Source: Petrosia ficiformis (taxonomy: Eukaryota > Porifera > Demospongiae > Haplosclerida > Petrosiidae). From it: a stretch of DNA of 64,000 bases. This document shows, one piece after another, positions 10,746 to 22,085 of this stretch. The notes under the pieces were generated by a model that was not told the origin of the DNA, did not search any database, and saw nothing but the letters and a program-made list of their open reading frames with translations. Location of the stretch: assembly GCA_947044365.1 (NCBI GenBank), contig OX345636.1, positions 22,415,466 through 22,479,465 of the forward strand, read 5' to 3'. A program made the position numbers and the translations under genes. Within the stretch, counting starts at the first letter, position 1; the number at the start of each line of letters is the position of its first letter.

Positions 10746-12124
10746 ATACCTAACATAATATAACCATCTGGATCATGTTGATAGAGCTATCATTAAGCCT
10801 TTTAGATACCAAATAGTACATAGTGTTGGCTTTCTATACAAAATGTCTGAATGATGAACAATTAAATGGAAGCATTTGATCAAAATTATTAGATTTGAAA
10901 ACATCCCTTTTTGAACACTACATGTGGCTACAGGTATATACAGGTGTACATGTAGCTCCTACATACATGTACAATACCATACATGTACATGTAGATAAAG
11001 ACAAGTTAAATATATCATTATATACCTGATATACATAAGGAATGTAGTCTGATATAAGATATTTGAATATCTCAAACAGAAAATGAAAACCATTCAGGAA
11101 TCTTGAACTGAACTACATGTACTTGTTTATTCTCTACTTCTACATGTGTACATCAAGATTTCTAGCCATTGATGCATAAATGTAACTATGAAAAGAAAGA
11201 CTTATATCACTACATGTACAAATTAAGAGTAGGTGAAACTTGTATAAACCACATGTACATGTACAAATCAGAGTATGTGAACCTGGGATCAGGTGCTTCT
11301 AATCTATCTACATCAGGTAATGATATTCTAGTTAATGATACACCAGAGTGTGGATGACTCCAACACCATACTTGTAAATATAATATATTATAATAATTAT
11401 AATAATCAGTTCAATATTAGTAATCTATTATCTTTATGAAGACTAGCTGCATATTCTAAAGTATCATCATTGATGTTATATGGAACAACAATGTATGGAG
11501 GAAGACTAGAATAATTATTACTTATTACTAGCTTTATAGTTATGATAATAATTATGATAGTACATTACATGTATATAAGGTGACCTTTATATAAATCACA
11601 TTGAGCTAATATACATGTACATGCTATTTAGAGTATGTTACTATTGTTACTGTTTCCCCTGTTAACTAAAAAATTCCATATTATCAAATACATGTACATG
11701 TACATGTAAGTGGAAATTCTATAATTATAATTGAAGTTTGAAGAATCCTGTATTAATAAAATCTTTACCTAAATCTATATGTATGTACTTAATTAATAAT
11801 AGAACACAGCTAGTAACTATGCAGGTAATATACAAGCTAAACAGTAACCTCGGTAACATGCTAAAATAATAATGATGACATTAATGATGAATATAATAGA
11901 ATATAATTATTATTTCTGATTACCTGTCACAAAAAAGAAATCAGTTATTAGCTTCAATAACTCTCATTATTTCTAATACCAAGTCTCTCCAATTCCTGTA
12001 TAATACTATAATGATAATCAAATGCATAGGCAGTGCGGTGTGAAGAGTTACTGTAATCTGATGTTGTGTCTGTGTATGAACATTTGTGGACAACTAACAA
12101 CATTGGAACTTTGATCGAGCTACC

Positions 12125-12290
12125 ACCAGACATGGCAATATACAAGGATCAAAATGCATCTTTTTCTAAAACCTTTCGGTTATAAACTTTACAGCTCACA
12201 ATTGCTGTTTTACCACTTTATGAAGACTTTTGTTATCAAAAGAGTGTATGGAAATACAGCTCATCTTGTTTGAAGTCTATCGCTGTTGAA
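12125..12290. repeat. Dispersed repeat, second copy near 26235
   Basis: Shares 'tatacaaggatcaaaa', 'aaaaccttt-ggtta-aaa' and the following 'cactcacagttactgttt'-like segment with 26250-26345. Confidence 0.55.
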
Positions 12291-13010
12291 TTATAGCTTG
12301 AAATCAAGTACAGTTGAAGTACTTATATAGTCGCTGCTATAACATCGAGCTCTAGCTCCACCTATTCATTTCAAAATTTTAATTTGGAATGACCAACAGT
12401 ATTTTTGTGCAAGTCAAATTTCAATCCTTCACTTCATTACAATCATGTATTAACCTTATGACATTAAACTATACACAACATTACAGTACTTGAGTTTACA
12501 TTGTCTGCACATTGAACTGGGGAGTTGTCTGTTCAAAGCTACTTTTAAATGGGGATGATCCCTACCTGTCATATATATACACAATTTTACAATAAATGTA
12601 TATTTTGTATTCAAGTTTTTTGAACAAAACTCAAGTGGGGGCTAAGTAAATTCCACATGGTTCTTCAGATAATTCAAGTGGGTGGGAGTAACCGCTCAAA
12701 TAAACCTAAAGAGAACACTAGTTAGTTACATGTAATCATGATAATAGTATAGTTATTAAAATTACCTTTTGGCAATCTCTAGGTATTAAAAACATTGGAA
12801 TTGGATCTAAATAATAAAAAAAATAATCATTAAAAATTATTTATCATAATTTTATTCTCATAAATTAATTACAAAATAATATAAAATATTCTAAAAAAAA
12901 TATGTACATGTGTACATGTACATATACAAGTATGTTTGGTATTATAATTATTATAATAAATTACTGATATACATGTACATGTATTTACAATAATTATTAC
13001 ATTACAGTAG

Positions 13011-13178
13011 TGTTTCAAAAGTAGGAGGAAAGGAGATTTCCCCTCTTAGTTTTCAGACCAGACTTACATTGTATAATAACGCATGTATTAAATTACAGTA
13101 GGGTTTCAAAAGGAGGAGGAAAGGGGATTTACCCTCTTAGTTTTCAGACCAGATTTACATTGTATAATAATGCATGTA
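13011..13178. repeat. Two-copy tandem repeat, 81-bp period
   Basis: Starts with 'attacagtag' at 13011 and 13092; both units contain 'cctcttagttttcagacca' and 'ttacattgtataataa'. Only a few substitutions between units. Confidence 0.9.
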
Positions 13179-13468
13179 CATGATCTGCCCAGCTTAATGA
13201 ATACATACATTGTAAATATACATTTATTTATGTAAATATCATTATTATTACTATTTGCTTCCAGCCTTACAGCCTACATTTTGAGTGTAGAAATGTTAAT
13301 ACAACACACAGGATACTAAAGTATTGTGGGGGTGAGCCTGAGGATGTGTGAATGAAATAGCACACAGGTAGTAAGTAGTTGGGTATATGCTATGAAGAAA
13401 AATAGGAAACAGACCTTGAGCTCCAAAGCATATATTCATGTTTTTACAAAAGAAAAAAAAAAGAAAAC

Positions 13469-13805
13469 AGACAGGAATTCAAACCAGGGTTGCCTTGTTC
13501 CAAACAAATATTGAAAGAAAAATAACGATAACTGAGTGGGATTAAAACCCAATTAAGACATTAATTTTAGCTCTAGACAAAAGTTCCTTTGTTCACTGAA
13601 ACGAAAAAAAAATCATTACTGAGTGGAATTTGAACCCAATTAAGACCCACAGCTCTACAGATAAGTTCATTCATTCGTTCACTGAAAAAAAAAAGGATAA
13701 CGGAGTTTGATTCCAACCCAATTAACAGCCTCAGCTCTTTAAAAAAATTGATTGGTTTATTTGTTTAGTGGAAGGAAAGAAATGAGTGGGATTCGAATCC
13801 AAGAG
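13469..13805. repeat. Degenerate tandem array of tRNA-like units
   Basis: Five successive segments contain a variant of 'gagtgggattcgaacccaat', at about 13469, 13531, 13618, 13699 and 13781, spaced about 62 bp for the first step and 81-87 bp after that. The core is a B-box-like TΨC motif. Between cores lie A-rich runs and 'gttcactgaaa'-type sequence. Confidence 0.65.
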
Positions 13806-14936
13806 ATTTGACTACACTAAATGGGGCTCACCCTAATTAAGTGTTCATGATTATATGATAGGGGCTATGTTTAAGTACTGTAGGATTCTGGACATGTTAA
13901 GTTATAAGTTAATCTACACGTACAAAACCAACCCAAAAGGTGCATTGTGTCCAACTTGTCCCATCACACCTCCCCACCTCCATCCTTAGACTGCCAATGG
14001 TCACAGCACAATACCCCTGTACACACACTTCAATTAGAAAAATTATAATAGCTAACTACAACTTTAAAATCTTATTCAAGAGTTTCATTAGTATGAAAAC
14101 AGATAAGCTTATTGTAGTTACTGACCTGGTGATGCTTCTGGCATTGAATAGTCTGGTGAACCAGCTTCTCTCATGGCCCTAAAACTTCTCAGAATTACTA
14201 CTAGTCCAACCTATAAACTGGAGACCTGCAAAGGAACTTATCTGTTCTCTTTCATCCCTTGAAGTGATACATCGTTTGCCTTTACCAATTATAAAACTGG
14301 GTAAAGTTGCCTGCCCTTTGAGGTAGCCTGCCATTTTTCCACGTACAAACTGTTGTGTGAATATGTCACATTGACATTGATAATCATATTTCACTTTGTG
14401 ATGGCCAGTAGGTTGCATTATGAAGATCAATAAGACATATTTAGACATATTGAAAATCACTTGAAATATAACTTAACTACTAGCCAAATTCAGTTACCCA
14501 AGTAGCAAAAGCCAATAAACTACTAGCTTTTTGGTTGTTACTAGCCCTAATTTTAGGTCCTGGCCTCTCTCAATTTTGACTATCGGATTTGAAGTGAAGT
14601 GTGAACACCCACTGCTGTCCTTACGTTAAGAAGGTGTGGCTCGTCAAATCAATTTTATTACAGGAAGTTCACAACTTAGTGCTCGTCAAAACAGAATATC
14701 TTTGGAAGAAACTGATTTGGTATGTTGCTATTATACATTCCTTACATAGTTAATATTTTATTACAAGAATTGCACAAACTATAGTCTCACTAGCCAACCT
14801 GTATTTAGGAGGGCCTGTGAGACTATGCGCTATCATTTTTAGTCTGGGTGGCCAATAACTTTAACATCTCAAACAAGTTAGACTTCTAAGTTAATTTGTT
14901 GGATGGAACATCTTCTAAGGTACGGTAGTACTCTCT
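13806..14936. other. Gene-free stretch
   Basis: No supported exon. A segment at about 14670-14720 ('gtcaaaacagaatatctttg') recurs near 32188-32215 and belongs to a dispersed repeat. Confidence 0.4.
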
Positions 14937-15180
14937 ATGTAGGGATGGCACCGAAATAAAATGGCCAAAAATTAAACAAACTACTTCCATATAGCCATAC
15001 ATAAGTACAGCTCTTTGAATTTTGCTTTATAGCGGTGTAAGTACTTATGTAGGATTATATGGAAGTGGTTTGTTTAATTTTGGGTCGTATGTTAACCTCC
15101 CAACCTTGTTTGCATGCTTTTTGGGTTTTGACGTCCCTAAATCTTCTTTCATTTTTGTTGAAAATGTTTTTATTATTCTT
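14937..15180. mobile_element. Palindromic MITE, family A (copy 2, left end lost)
   Basis: The right arm is intact to tttttattattctt. The left arm starts only at 'gtagggatg' and is rearranged. Same core as 4022-4319, but its inner arm is the 'attaaacaaac' variant, also found at 63903-63920. Confidence 0.85.
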
Positions 15181-16562
15181 TGTAAGTATGAGCACACTAG
15201 ATGTAAATTTATTATGATATTCATTATTTATATTTATAGCACAAACTATATTCATTGTAATTCCACAGTGAGTTTACACCCTTAATACATGCATAAATTG
15301 CTGTATGTGTATCTATAATTACTATAAATTTAGTCTCACGGGTATACTTCATGTAGTTGTTGCAGCAGTTCTAGTATAAATGATGGAGTGATAATTTTTG
15401 GACAGATACAATATTATGCAATGCATTATTGAAATTGTGAGGTGGGATGGGTGAGGTGAGCCTGTCCCCGCATTTATAATTAGTTTTACACAGGATGAAA
15501 GGAGGGAGGGCGGTACAGATTTATGCAATAATCGCTGGAGGTCTGCTCATTGAGGGAACCAATAAGCGACTGGAGCTCACACTTTGTGCAACAATGACGT
15601 CTGTGCAATTTGGCTATTTTGGCATTGAGGGGGAGCAGTTTTGGCTACATGTGCACCTACAGAAAGAACATTGTCACGTGCTGAAATGTTTACACTATTT
15701 AATTGTATACATGATGGATGTGGTACATTAATTGGTTTTGGTGTTAATTAAAGTTTAAGGTAGCACAAAATTGATACAGATGCTAAATGTGCATTGCCAC
15801 TGACTTTTCCACTTTCAAACTGTGGCCTGTAGCTAATGAAGCATGCCTTTCATATCTATGGTTTTTTTTTTTGGAAGGTCTTTAATCAAACTAAATAACT
15901 TAAACGGCACTGCTGTTTAAAATGTGGAAGATATGCAGTCAAAATGTTGGCTTTGCTTGTCTGGACTACTAAAGTTAGTACAATGCAAAAATAAAATTGT
16001 TAAAAGAACTAATTTTTGGGTTAGTACAGTTACGAAGGAATAGTGGAAAATGAAAATTATAATTTAATTGGTCATGTAGGTTGTTATGACTGTATGGTGA
16101 TATACATGTACTTGTACTAATTATAATCCATTAATTGAAATTCCAATAAAAACTGAACCCTTTAGTTTACACACTATGATTGTTATCAATTGAGAAACAA
16201 GATATTTTGTACTATCAAGATATTTTGTACTATCAATATAGATACTTCTATTTGATATTTTTTATATGTGTACTTGTTACAACTAGATGATGATGTAATA
16301 GATTAGTATATCTTGATAAATATTTGGAATCCAATATTTTTAAAACGATTGCTCTGAGGTTTCTTTGAGGAATATTATTATTTCGATAGTAAGATACCAT
16401 TAGGAAAAAGCAATCTCTTAAAGCCAATATTTTCATGATAATAATTTATTAAACACAATGTATCACAATAATTATTTGCTTATTATTGATCTTATACCCA
16501 GCAGTACCACCTGTATAATGTTTTTGGCTTTAGCAGAAATTGTTTCCATACAGATATTCATA
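15181..16562. other. Gene-free region upstream of NLR1
   Basis: AT-rich. A 78-codon frame at 15495-15731 has no recognised domain. Any NLR1 promoter must lie here, but no unambiguous core element is visible. Confidence 0.4.
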
Positions 16563-16830
16563 ATGATTGATCTCATACAATGGAGAGTTTGTATTGGAAT
16601 GTGGTGTTGTCATATAAACTCTGTCAAGAGGAAAACCAGATTCGTTAATAACATTCAAAGTCATCCAAGGGTGAAACATTATCACTTGGAAAATGAAAAT
16701 CTTGGGCTATGTATGAATATCCTCAGAGCATTACTCAGTCATACTTGTGTGTTGTTGTATACACTAACTGTGTGTATATTTCTACAACTGATAGTCTCTG
16801 GTGATGTGGAATCAAATCCTGGACCTGTGG
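16563..16830 (+). CDS. NLR1 exon 1: hydrophobic leader with 2A ribosome-skipping motif
   Basis: Encodes MIDLIQWRV, a basic stretch (VKRKTR), a hydrophobic helix (about residues 51-79) and then GDVESNPGP, matching the 2A consensus D(V/I)ExNPGP exactly. Skipping is expected between Gly87 and Pro88. The donor at 16831 (gttagt) leaves phase 1. Family knowledge: 2A-like leaders have been described on sea-urchin NLR proteins, where they can also act as signal sequences. Confidence 0.85.
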
Positions 16831-19800
16831 GTTAGTTATTACTATTTCATTAAACAAATTTGTATGAATGTTTGCTTGATGTAAAAATTTGCTACTTTTC
16901 TAATTAATAACAGAGATTACTCCTGGCAAAGCAGTAGCACTGTTATATAAATGTGGATTTAATTTCAAAAGCAAGTGGAGTTTGTTAGCAACTATCTTGA
17001 ATATTCCACTAGAACAAAAGGGAAAGATGAGAGCTATAATAAAGGACGATGAAACATATGAATATGCAATAGAAATAGCATTGGACTGGTGGATTAAGAA
17101 CACATCACAAGCATCATGGAAAGAGTTAATATCATCAGTGGATGAGTGTGGAGAGAAAGATACTGCACATGCAATGAAGAAAAAATTGAGTGAAGAAGGT
17201 AATTATAAGCTGAAATTTAAGTTGAAATTTTGTCACTTCATGCATGTTAGTTGTAAACCAAGAACTCTGTAGAAATATTCATTAATATGAGTGAATAATT
17301 GAGCATGCCCCTAAAATTTGTGGCGCACAGGGGCCCTAATTGAAATATTACCCCAGGCCCAATCTACCCCTCAGTGGCCCTGCAATCAATCTCACAAAGG
17401 GCCTCAATTCTACATTTTCAAGGTGATAAATCCCCCCAACCCCCCACCCCCCCCCCCCCCCCCCCCCCACATGGTGAGTTTTTGCCTCTAAATGTCTTTG
17501 TTCAATTTAATTTAAGATTAATATTTTCCTTCAGTGGCTTACTGCTAGAATGTGACAATAAAATTTCGTGCTTCCCCGAAATAAACTTTAAAATCCTAAG
17601 AAACCTGCTTATACTAAACAAATGTGTATATGCATGTTTGCTTACCATACACGCTTATTACTTTTAGATACATCAATGGATAAATGTGAAAAGAATGACA
17701 GTGTCATAATAACAAACAAAATATTAAGTACTAATGATCGAGAGAGATTAGAAATACGAGTAGCCCAGATTAATATTCTGAGGGATTGGAAACGTGTTGG
17801 ACAACTACTAGGATTAGGTTCTGTTGTAGAAGAGATTGAATATAATAATCGTGATAGAATGTCAAGCTGTGTGTTAGAAATGTTCAATAAATGGTTGAAG
17901 AAAGATACAAGTTTCTCCACATATGAAGAAGGGCTACTGAAACTATCCACTACACTTGATATGATAGGAGAAAATGCCTTAGCAAACCAACTGAAACAAG
18001 AATGTGGTAAGTGGAATAATTTATGTTTGATTATATATAATAATCTTTGAGAATACTTGATAATAATTATAATGAATAAAACATTTAGTTCAGCAGTAGT
18101 ATCTACATACAAATGTAACAGAATCTTTGCTATGCTTTCTGGCATAGCGAATCTATAAATTATTGATAATTATGTTTGAACTATGTGTTTTCCATAATGG
18201 TTTGTGCAATTGTCATCCACCAAAATGTAAAGGTGGCTGGAGAAACTACTAGGATATAACAGGAACCCATAAGAAGATGGAGTGCCTTACTATGTGATTT
18301 ACGTTTTGTAGGCATCTGCAGAAACAATTCCTTATAAGGCAGTTAGTTACTTAAGTATCTGTCTAATTACTTTGAAGTGGATAATTAATTAATAATTTAA
18401 ATCAGACGTGAAGCTGTTCCAAAGTGTGCAAGTTAGCAAGTTAGTTTTATAATATAAGCCCATTATGAAGGTAAATAATCTCTTCAAAAAACTCTATATG
18501 ACTCACCTATTTCACTTTTTTAATAACAAACACCTCATATCAGCTGTCTTCAGTCTGTCCGCTATATGTTTAATTTGAGCTACAGAAAGTGTCTTGCGTA
18601 CAGCCATCTTTTAGAAAAAGTATTAATGTATTAATTAATTATTATTATTGCAAATTATTCACGGCAGTTATTTTAAGTATATGCCGGTTCAAACACCTTC
18701 CATATATGGAAAGATCACTGCAGGTGTTTACGAAACTTAAAACACTACAGTATAGGCAGTTACACGCTCCATCTTTTTATGGCCTCCTGGATATAATTAT
18801 ACTTATAACTCTAAGTGGTCACCAGCTACTTTCACAGTTTCCAATGAACATAAAGCAATGAAGTAAAATGAAGCACAGACAAAAGAGGCTCCATTCTGGA
18901 AAGCAGTAATCACAGTAAAAATGAGAGGTCTCATATAATTTTACTAAAAAATTCACACAGGTATGTCAATAGGTGTCATATCATCTGAAGTCACCACTGA
19001 TACTGACAAGTTTGTTCAAGGATTGCGTGATCAGTATATTCAAAAACCTGTAGTATATAATGACTTGTTAGGTCGACGTATAGGTGGAGACAGGTTTGGA
19101 CAACTAGGTCTCATTAAAGGACATGGAGGATGCCTTTCTGAATCTGAAGGGATGAAGAGGTCATGGAGTATGTTACGAGGGAAATTAGATAACATCATGG
19201 ATGTATCAGAGAAAATAGACATACAAGATGTACTGAAACATAATGATGATAATAGTCCAATCAAAGCAGTAGTTGATGGACCTCCAGGTGTAGGAAAAAC
19301 TACACTTTGTCAAAAACTGTGTAACATGTGGGCTAAGAATGAACTGAAAAAATGTTCCTTTGATCTTGTCTTTGTTGTTTCTCTCAGAGATGAGGAAGTA
19401 TCGTTTGCTGAAAGCATATCTGATCTTCTTTCTTTATTTCATAGCTGTGAAGAGATTTGTGAAAACATGAGTAAAAAAATCGAGCGGACAAATGGTAAAG
19501 ATATGTTACTAATATTAGATGGATGGGATGAGTTTAAGGGAAAAGACCAAAAGAGATCATTCATACTGGATATTATTGAAGGGAAACAACTACACAAATG
19601 TAATGTACTAGTTACTTCACGTACATATGCTTCAGCAAAACTGCTTCAACTGCTGAGTGTTAATCGTCATGTTGAAGTGTTGGGTTTTGAAAGAAAAGAG
19701 ATTTTTTTGTGCATCAGGAAGGAACTGACCAAACAGAATGCTAAACAATTAATAAACGAATTGAAGATTAGGGAAGATGTCTTGTCATTATGTTATATAC

Positions 19801-22085
19801 CTTTTGTATGTTCCATGTTAGTGAGAGTTTATCAGCTGAGTGGCTTTACTCTTCCTAACACTCTGACTAAGTTTTACAAGAAATATGTTCTTTATGCTGT
19901 AAAGAGATCAATAAAAAAACAAGAACTTGATCCAGACACAGTTGAATCATTTGAGGAACTACAAGAAGATCAAAAGAGAGCATTTGATGAACTTTGTTGT
20001 TTTGCTTATGAGAAGCTGAAGACACAAAATACCGCTTTCAATAGAAATGAAATACTAAAGTTATCACATTCATTCAAGTGTGAACATTTTGGATTAATGA
20101 ACTGTTACAAGATAGCAGACACCATTAAACATCAGTTTCTTCATCTAACCATTCAGGAGTTCCTGGCAGCATGTTGGATAACTCACCATGATGATCAAAA
20201 AATGCAATTTAGAGAACATTTTCAGGATACCCACTTTCGCACAACACTAAGATTTGTGGCTGGACTGACTGAACTTAAAGATGACTGCTATCAAGAGTAT
20301 TTCAGTAAAGAGGTAGACCTACAGTGTGTAAGGAGACCATTGTTTGGTTTTGAATCTCATCAGTACTCTGTGTTTCATCAGAATCCACAATTGCTTTGTG
20401 ATGACATTTGTAATTTAGTCATTAGTAAATATCCTCTTCATGAACCCTATTATGATACAGATGCTATACAATTACTTCATCTAATTTACGAGTCTGAAAA
20501 CAAATTATTGTCTCAGATATTTGTTTCATCCATTAAAAACTCTTCTCTCTGTGTAGATAGAGTGTATTCGTCACAATTTGATTTATTGTGTTTGTCCTTT
20601 CTCCTGAAGAACTCGAAGATCACTTGGAATTATCTCCATCATTCATATGTTCATGACATCCTGAAGCCTTCCAATGAAGATTCAAACATGACTAATAGTA
20701 TTGTAATGAAAGCAACATATACTGATATCACATCAGTAATCAAGATTCACCAATCATCATTATGTCAGTACCTTCAAGAAAGTTATATTAAAGTATTCTA
20801 CACACCTGGAGCCATACATCCCAATTTAGTTGTGATCATGTTCACACAATTGTTTAAACTACCTCATCTGAGTATTGTACATGTAGACATCATGAAGTTA
20901 TTGTCAGAAGAGCATATTGATAATGAATTATTACTGGAAATGGAGGAGATATTGTCTACAAATCATACTATTAAAGAATTTTTAATTGAGTTTTCACTTT
21001 TGGAATTCAACTCATTAATAAATAGTTTGCTTACTGGAGTAGTGAGAAATGATAAAATCCAGTTCTTTTCACTATCATCAGATTTTGCTAATATTAACTC
21101 AATACAAATTGAAGAGCTGTTGAAAAACAACCAAACCCTACAAGCTGTTAAACTGAATATACCTATTAAAGGAATACTCCCATCTCTATGTATCATACCA
21201 GCCAATGAATCTCTTACAGCACTAAATATCAGTAATGATACAGTACATGATGTCATAACATATCCTGTAAAGAAAACAGGAAATTCGTCAACTGGATTGG
21301 AAAATGTTGTAGGAAATATTACTAATTTGAAAAGTCTATCCCTATATAAACCATTGATGCCATTCATTATCTATTTAGATTCTAACCCTTTTCTACATCA
21401 TTTGGACATAGTACTAGAGAGTGAAGGACGTCTTAATGAACTATTTAACATTCTTTCCAGCAACAGAACTGTCATTACTCTAAGGATAGAATGTATATAC
21501 TATGGTTTGTTTCATGATGAAGTTGGAAAATCTCTTCAAATGATGTTGTCATCAAACAAATCACTACAATGTCTGGAGATCAAAAGTCATTCATCCAATT
21601 GTACATTACTTATCAAATACCTGACTACTGGTCTGAAAGGAAACAATACACTACAAGAACTGAATGTGAACATTAAAATATCAGAAAATATTAATTTAAA
21701 GGAATTCTTTGAAGTTACTGATAATCTAAAATCACTGACAGTGTTATTTTATAAATGGGGAATTTCAGAACAGGTATGGACATTGTTGTATTATGAAAAG
21801 ATAATTCCTCATGTTACAAATATGTTGAAAAGAAATAAAGACATGAAAGTTTTGAAAGTTATGTTCTATCCACCTTTATCATCTAAAAGTACATATAAAG
21901 AAGACTGGATATCAAGGATACATCAATTCTGGGAAACTGTGTTACTACATCCATCATTGCGATATGTTACAACTAAAAAATCATCAATTATGATAGATAT
22001 ACTAAATGATATGAAGAAAACACTGATTACTCAACGTATAGAAAAGAAACTTGGTCCACATCCAATAGTAGAAGCATGGAAATAA
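16563..22085 (+). CDS. NLR1: 2A leader - DEATH - DEATH - NACHT - LRR innate immune receptor
   Basis: Exons 16563-16830, 16914-17198, 17668-18006 and 18961-22085 join in one frame (4,017 nt, 1,338 residues). All three introns have GT-AG ends and are phase 1. Order: leader and 2A motif (about residues 1-88), DEATH-like domain (about 90-184), second DEATH-like domain (about 185-297), NACHT ATPase (P-loop GPPGVGKT at 404-411, Walker B LLILDGWDEF at 480-489, TSR sensor at 516-518), winged-helix region, then divergent leucine-rich repeats. By family, such proteins sense microbial or danger signals in the cytosol and oligomerise through NACHT; the death folds recruit signalling partners. The start is the ATG at 16563, because the NLR2 exon begins with the same MIDLIQWRV. 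The C-terminus (VEAWK) is shorter than that of NLR2. AATAAA at 22081-22086 overlaps the stop codon. No lesion seen. Confidence 0.88.
16914..17198 (+). CDS. NLR1 exon 2: DEATH-like domain 1
   Basis: Six-helix death-fold pattern with Trp anchors: KWSLLATIL...LEQKGKM, then YAIEIALDWWIKN, then SWKELISSVDECG. Phase 1 at both ends. It aligns with the first half of NLR2 exon 2. Confidence 0.75.
17405..17470. repeat. Poly-C tract in NLR1 intron 2
   Basis: Several C-runs, the longest over 25 C, broken by single A. A G-rich minus strand could form quadruplexes. Such a run is also an assembly hazard. Confidence 0.9.
17668..18006 (+). CDS. NLR1 exon 3: DEATH-like domain 2
   Basis: Reads RDWKRVGQLLGLGSVVEEIE, then VLEMFNKWLKKDTSFSTYEE, then a last helix ending in KQECG. 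Nearly identical to NLR2 exon 5, so the two are the orthologous cassette. Phase 1 at both ends. Confidence 0.82.
18260..18789. mobile_element. Non-autonomous hAT-like element in NLR1 intron 3 (family C, copy 1)
   Basis: Ends CAGGAACCCATAAGAAGATG and the reverse-complement-like CATCTTTTTATGGCCTCCTG, flanked by GATATAA at 18253-18259 and 18790-18796. No transposase frame. A second copy is at 51066-51671, just upstream of NLR2. Confidence 0.85.
18961..22085 (+). CDS. NLR1 exon 4: NACHT and LRR
   Basis: One uninterrupted 3.1-kb exon after the acceptor cacacag. It carries all NACHT motifs and at least ten divergent LRR-like segments (LTALNISND, LKSLSLYKP, LQCLEIKSH, LQELNVNIK, LKSLTVLFY). Very similar to NLR2 exon 7 along its whole length except both termini. 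Confidence 0.92.

Larger units (their letters stand above)
9286..13000. other. Gene-free stretch rich in TACATGTA palindromes and ACAT/AC microsatellites
   Basis: TACATGTA or its dimer recurs, for example near 9303, 9965, 10981, 11251, 11690, 12905 and 12971. Long ORFs here on both strands are translations of microsatellites. No exon supported. Confidence 0.5.

Noticed and set aside
10471..10758. Cys/Val-rich and His/Thr-rich ORFs
   Set aside because: Same cause: microsatellite translation in several frames.
13460..13810. CRISPR-like array
   Set aside because: Units are degenerate, spacing varies, there are no cas genes and the genome is animal-like; tRNA-like cores explain it better.
14179..14460. 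93-codon minus-strand ORF
   Set aside because: No recognisable fold; no supporting signals.
15495..15731. 78-codon ORF upstream of NLR1
   Set aside because: Looks protein-like in part, but has no recognised domain, no splice context and no second copy.
16458..16562. In-frame ATG at 16458 as an alternative NLR1 start, adding 35 residues
   Set aside because: NLR2 starts with the same MIDLIQWRV without the extension, so ATG 16563 is preferred.
16563..16830. 2A motif belonging to a CR1-type retrotransposon or a viral insertion
   Set aside because: It lies in an exon spliced in frame to death-fold exons in two independent NLRs, with no adjacent RT or capsid sequence.
17642..18145. 167-codon ORF antisense to NLR1 exon 3
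   Set aside because: Shadow of the DEATH exon; the paralogue at 48064-48351 shows the same shadow.
20963..21367. 134-codon antisense ORF opposite NLR1, also present opposite NLR2 at 44264-44668
   Set aside because: Its conservation is explained by the conserved LRR coding strand; no splice or domain evidence for an antisense gene.
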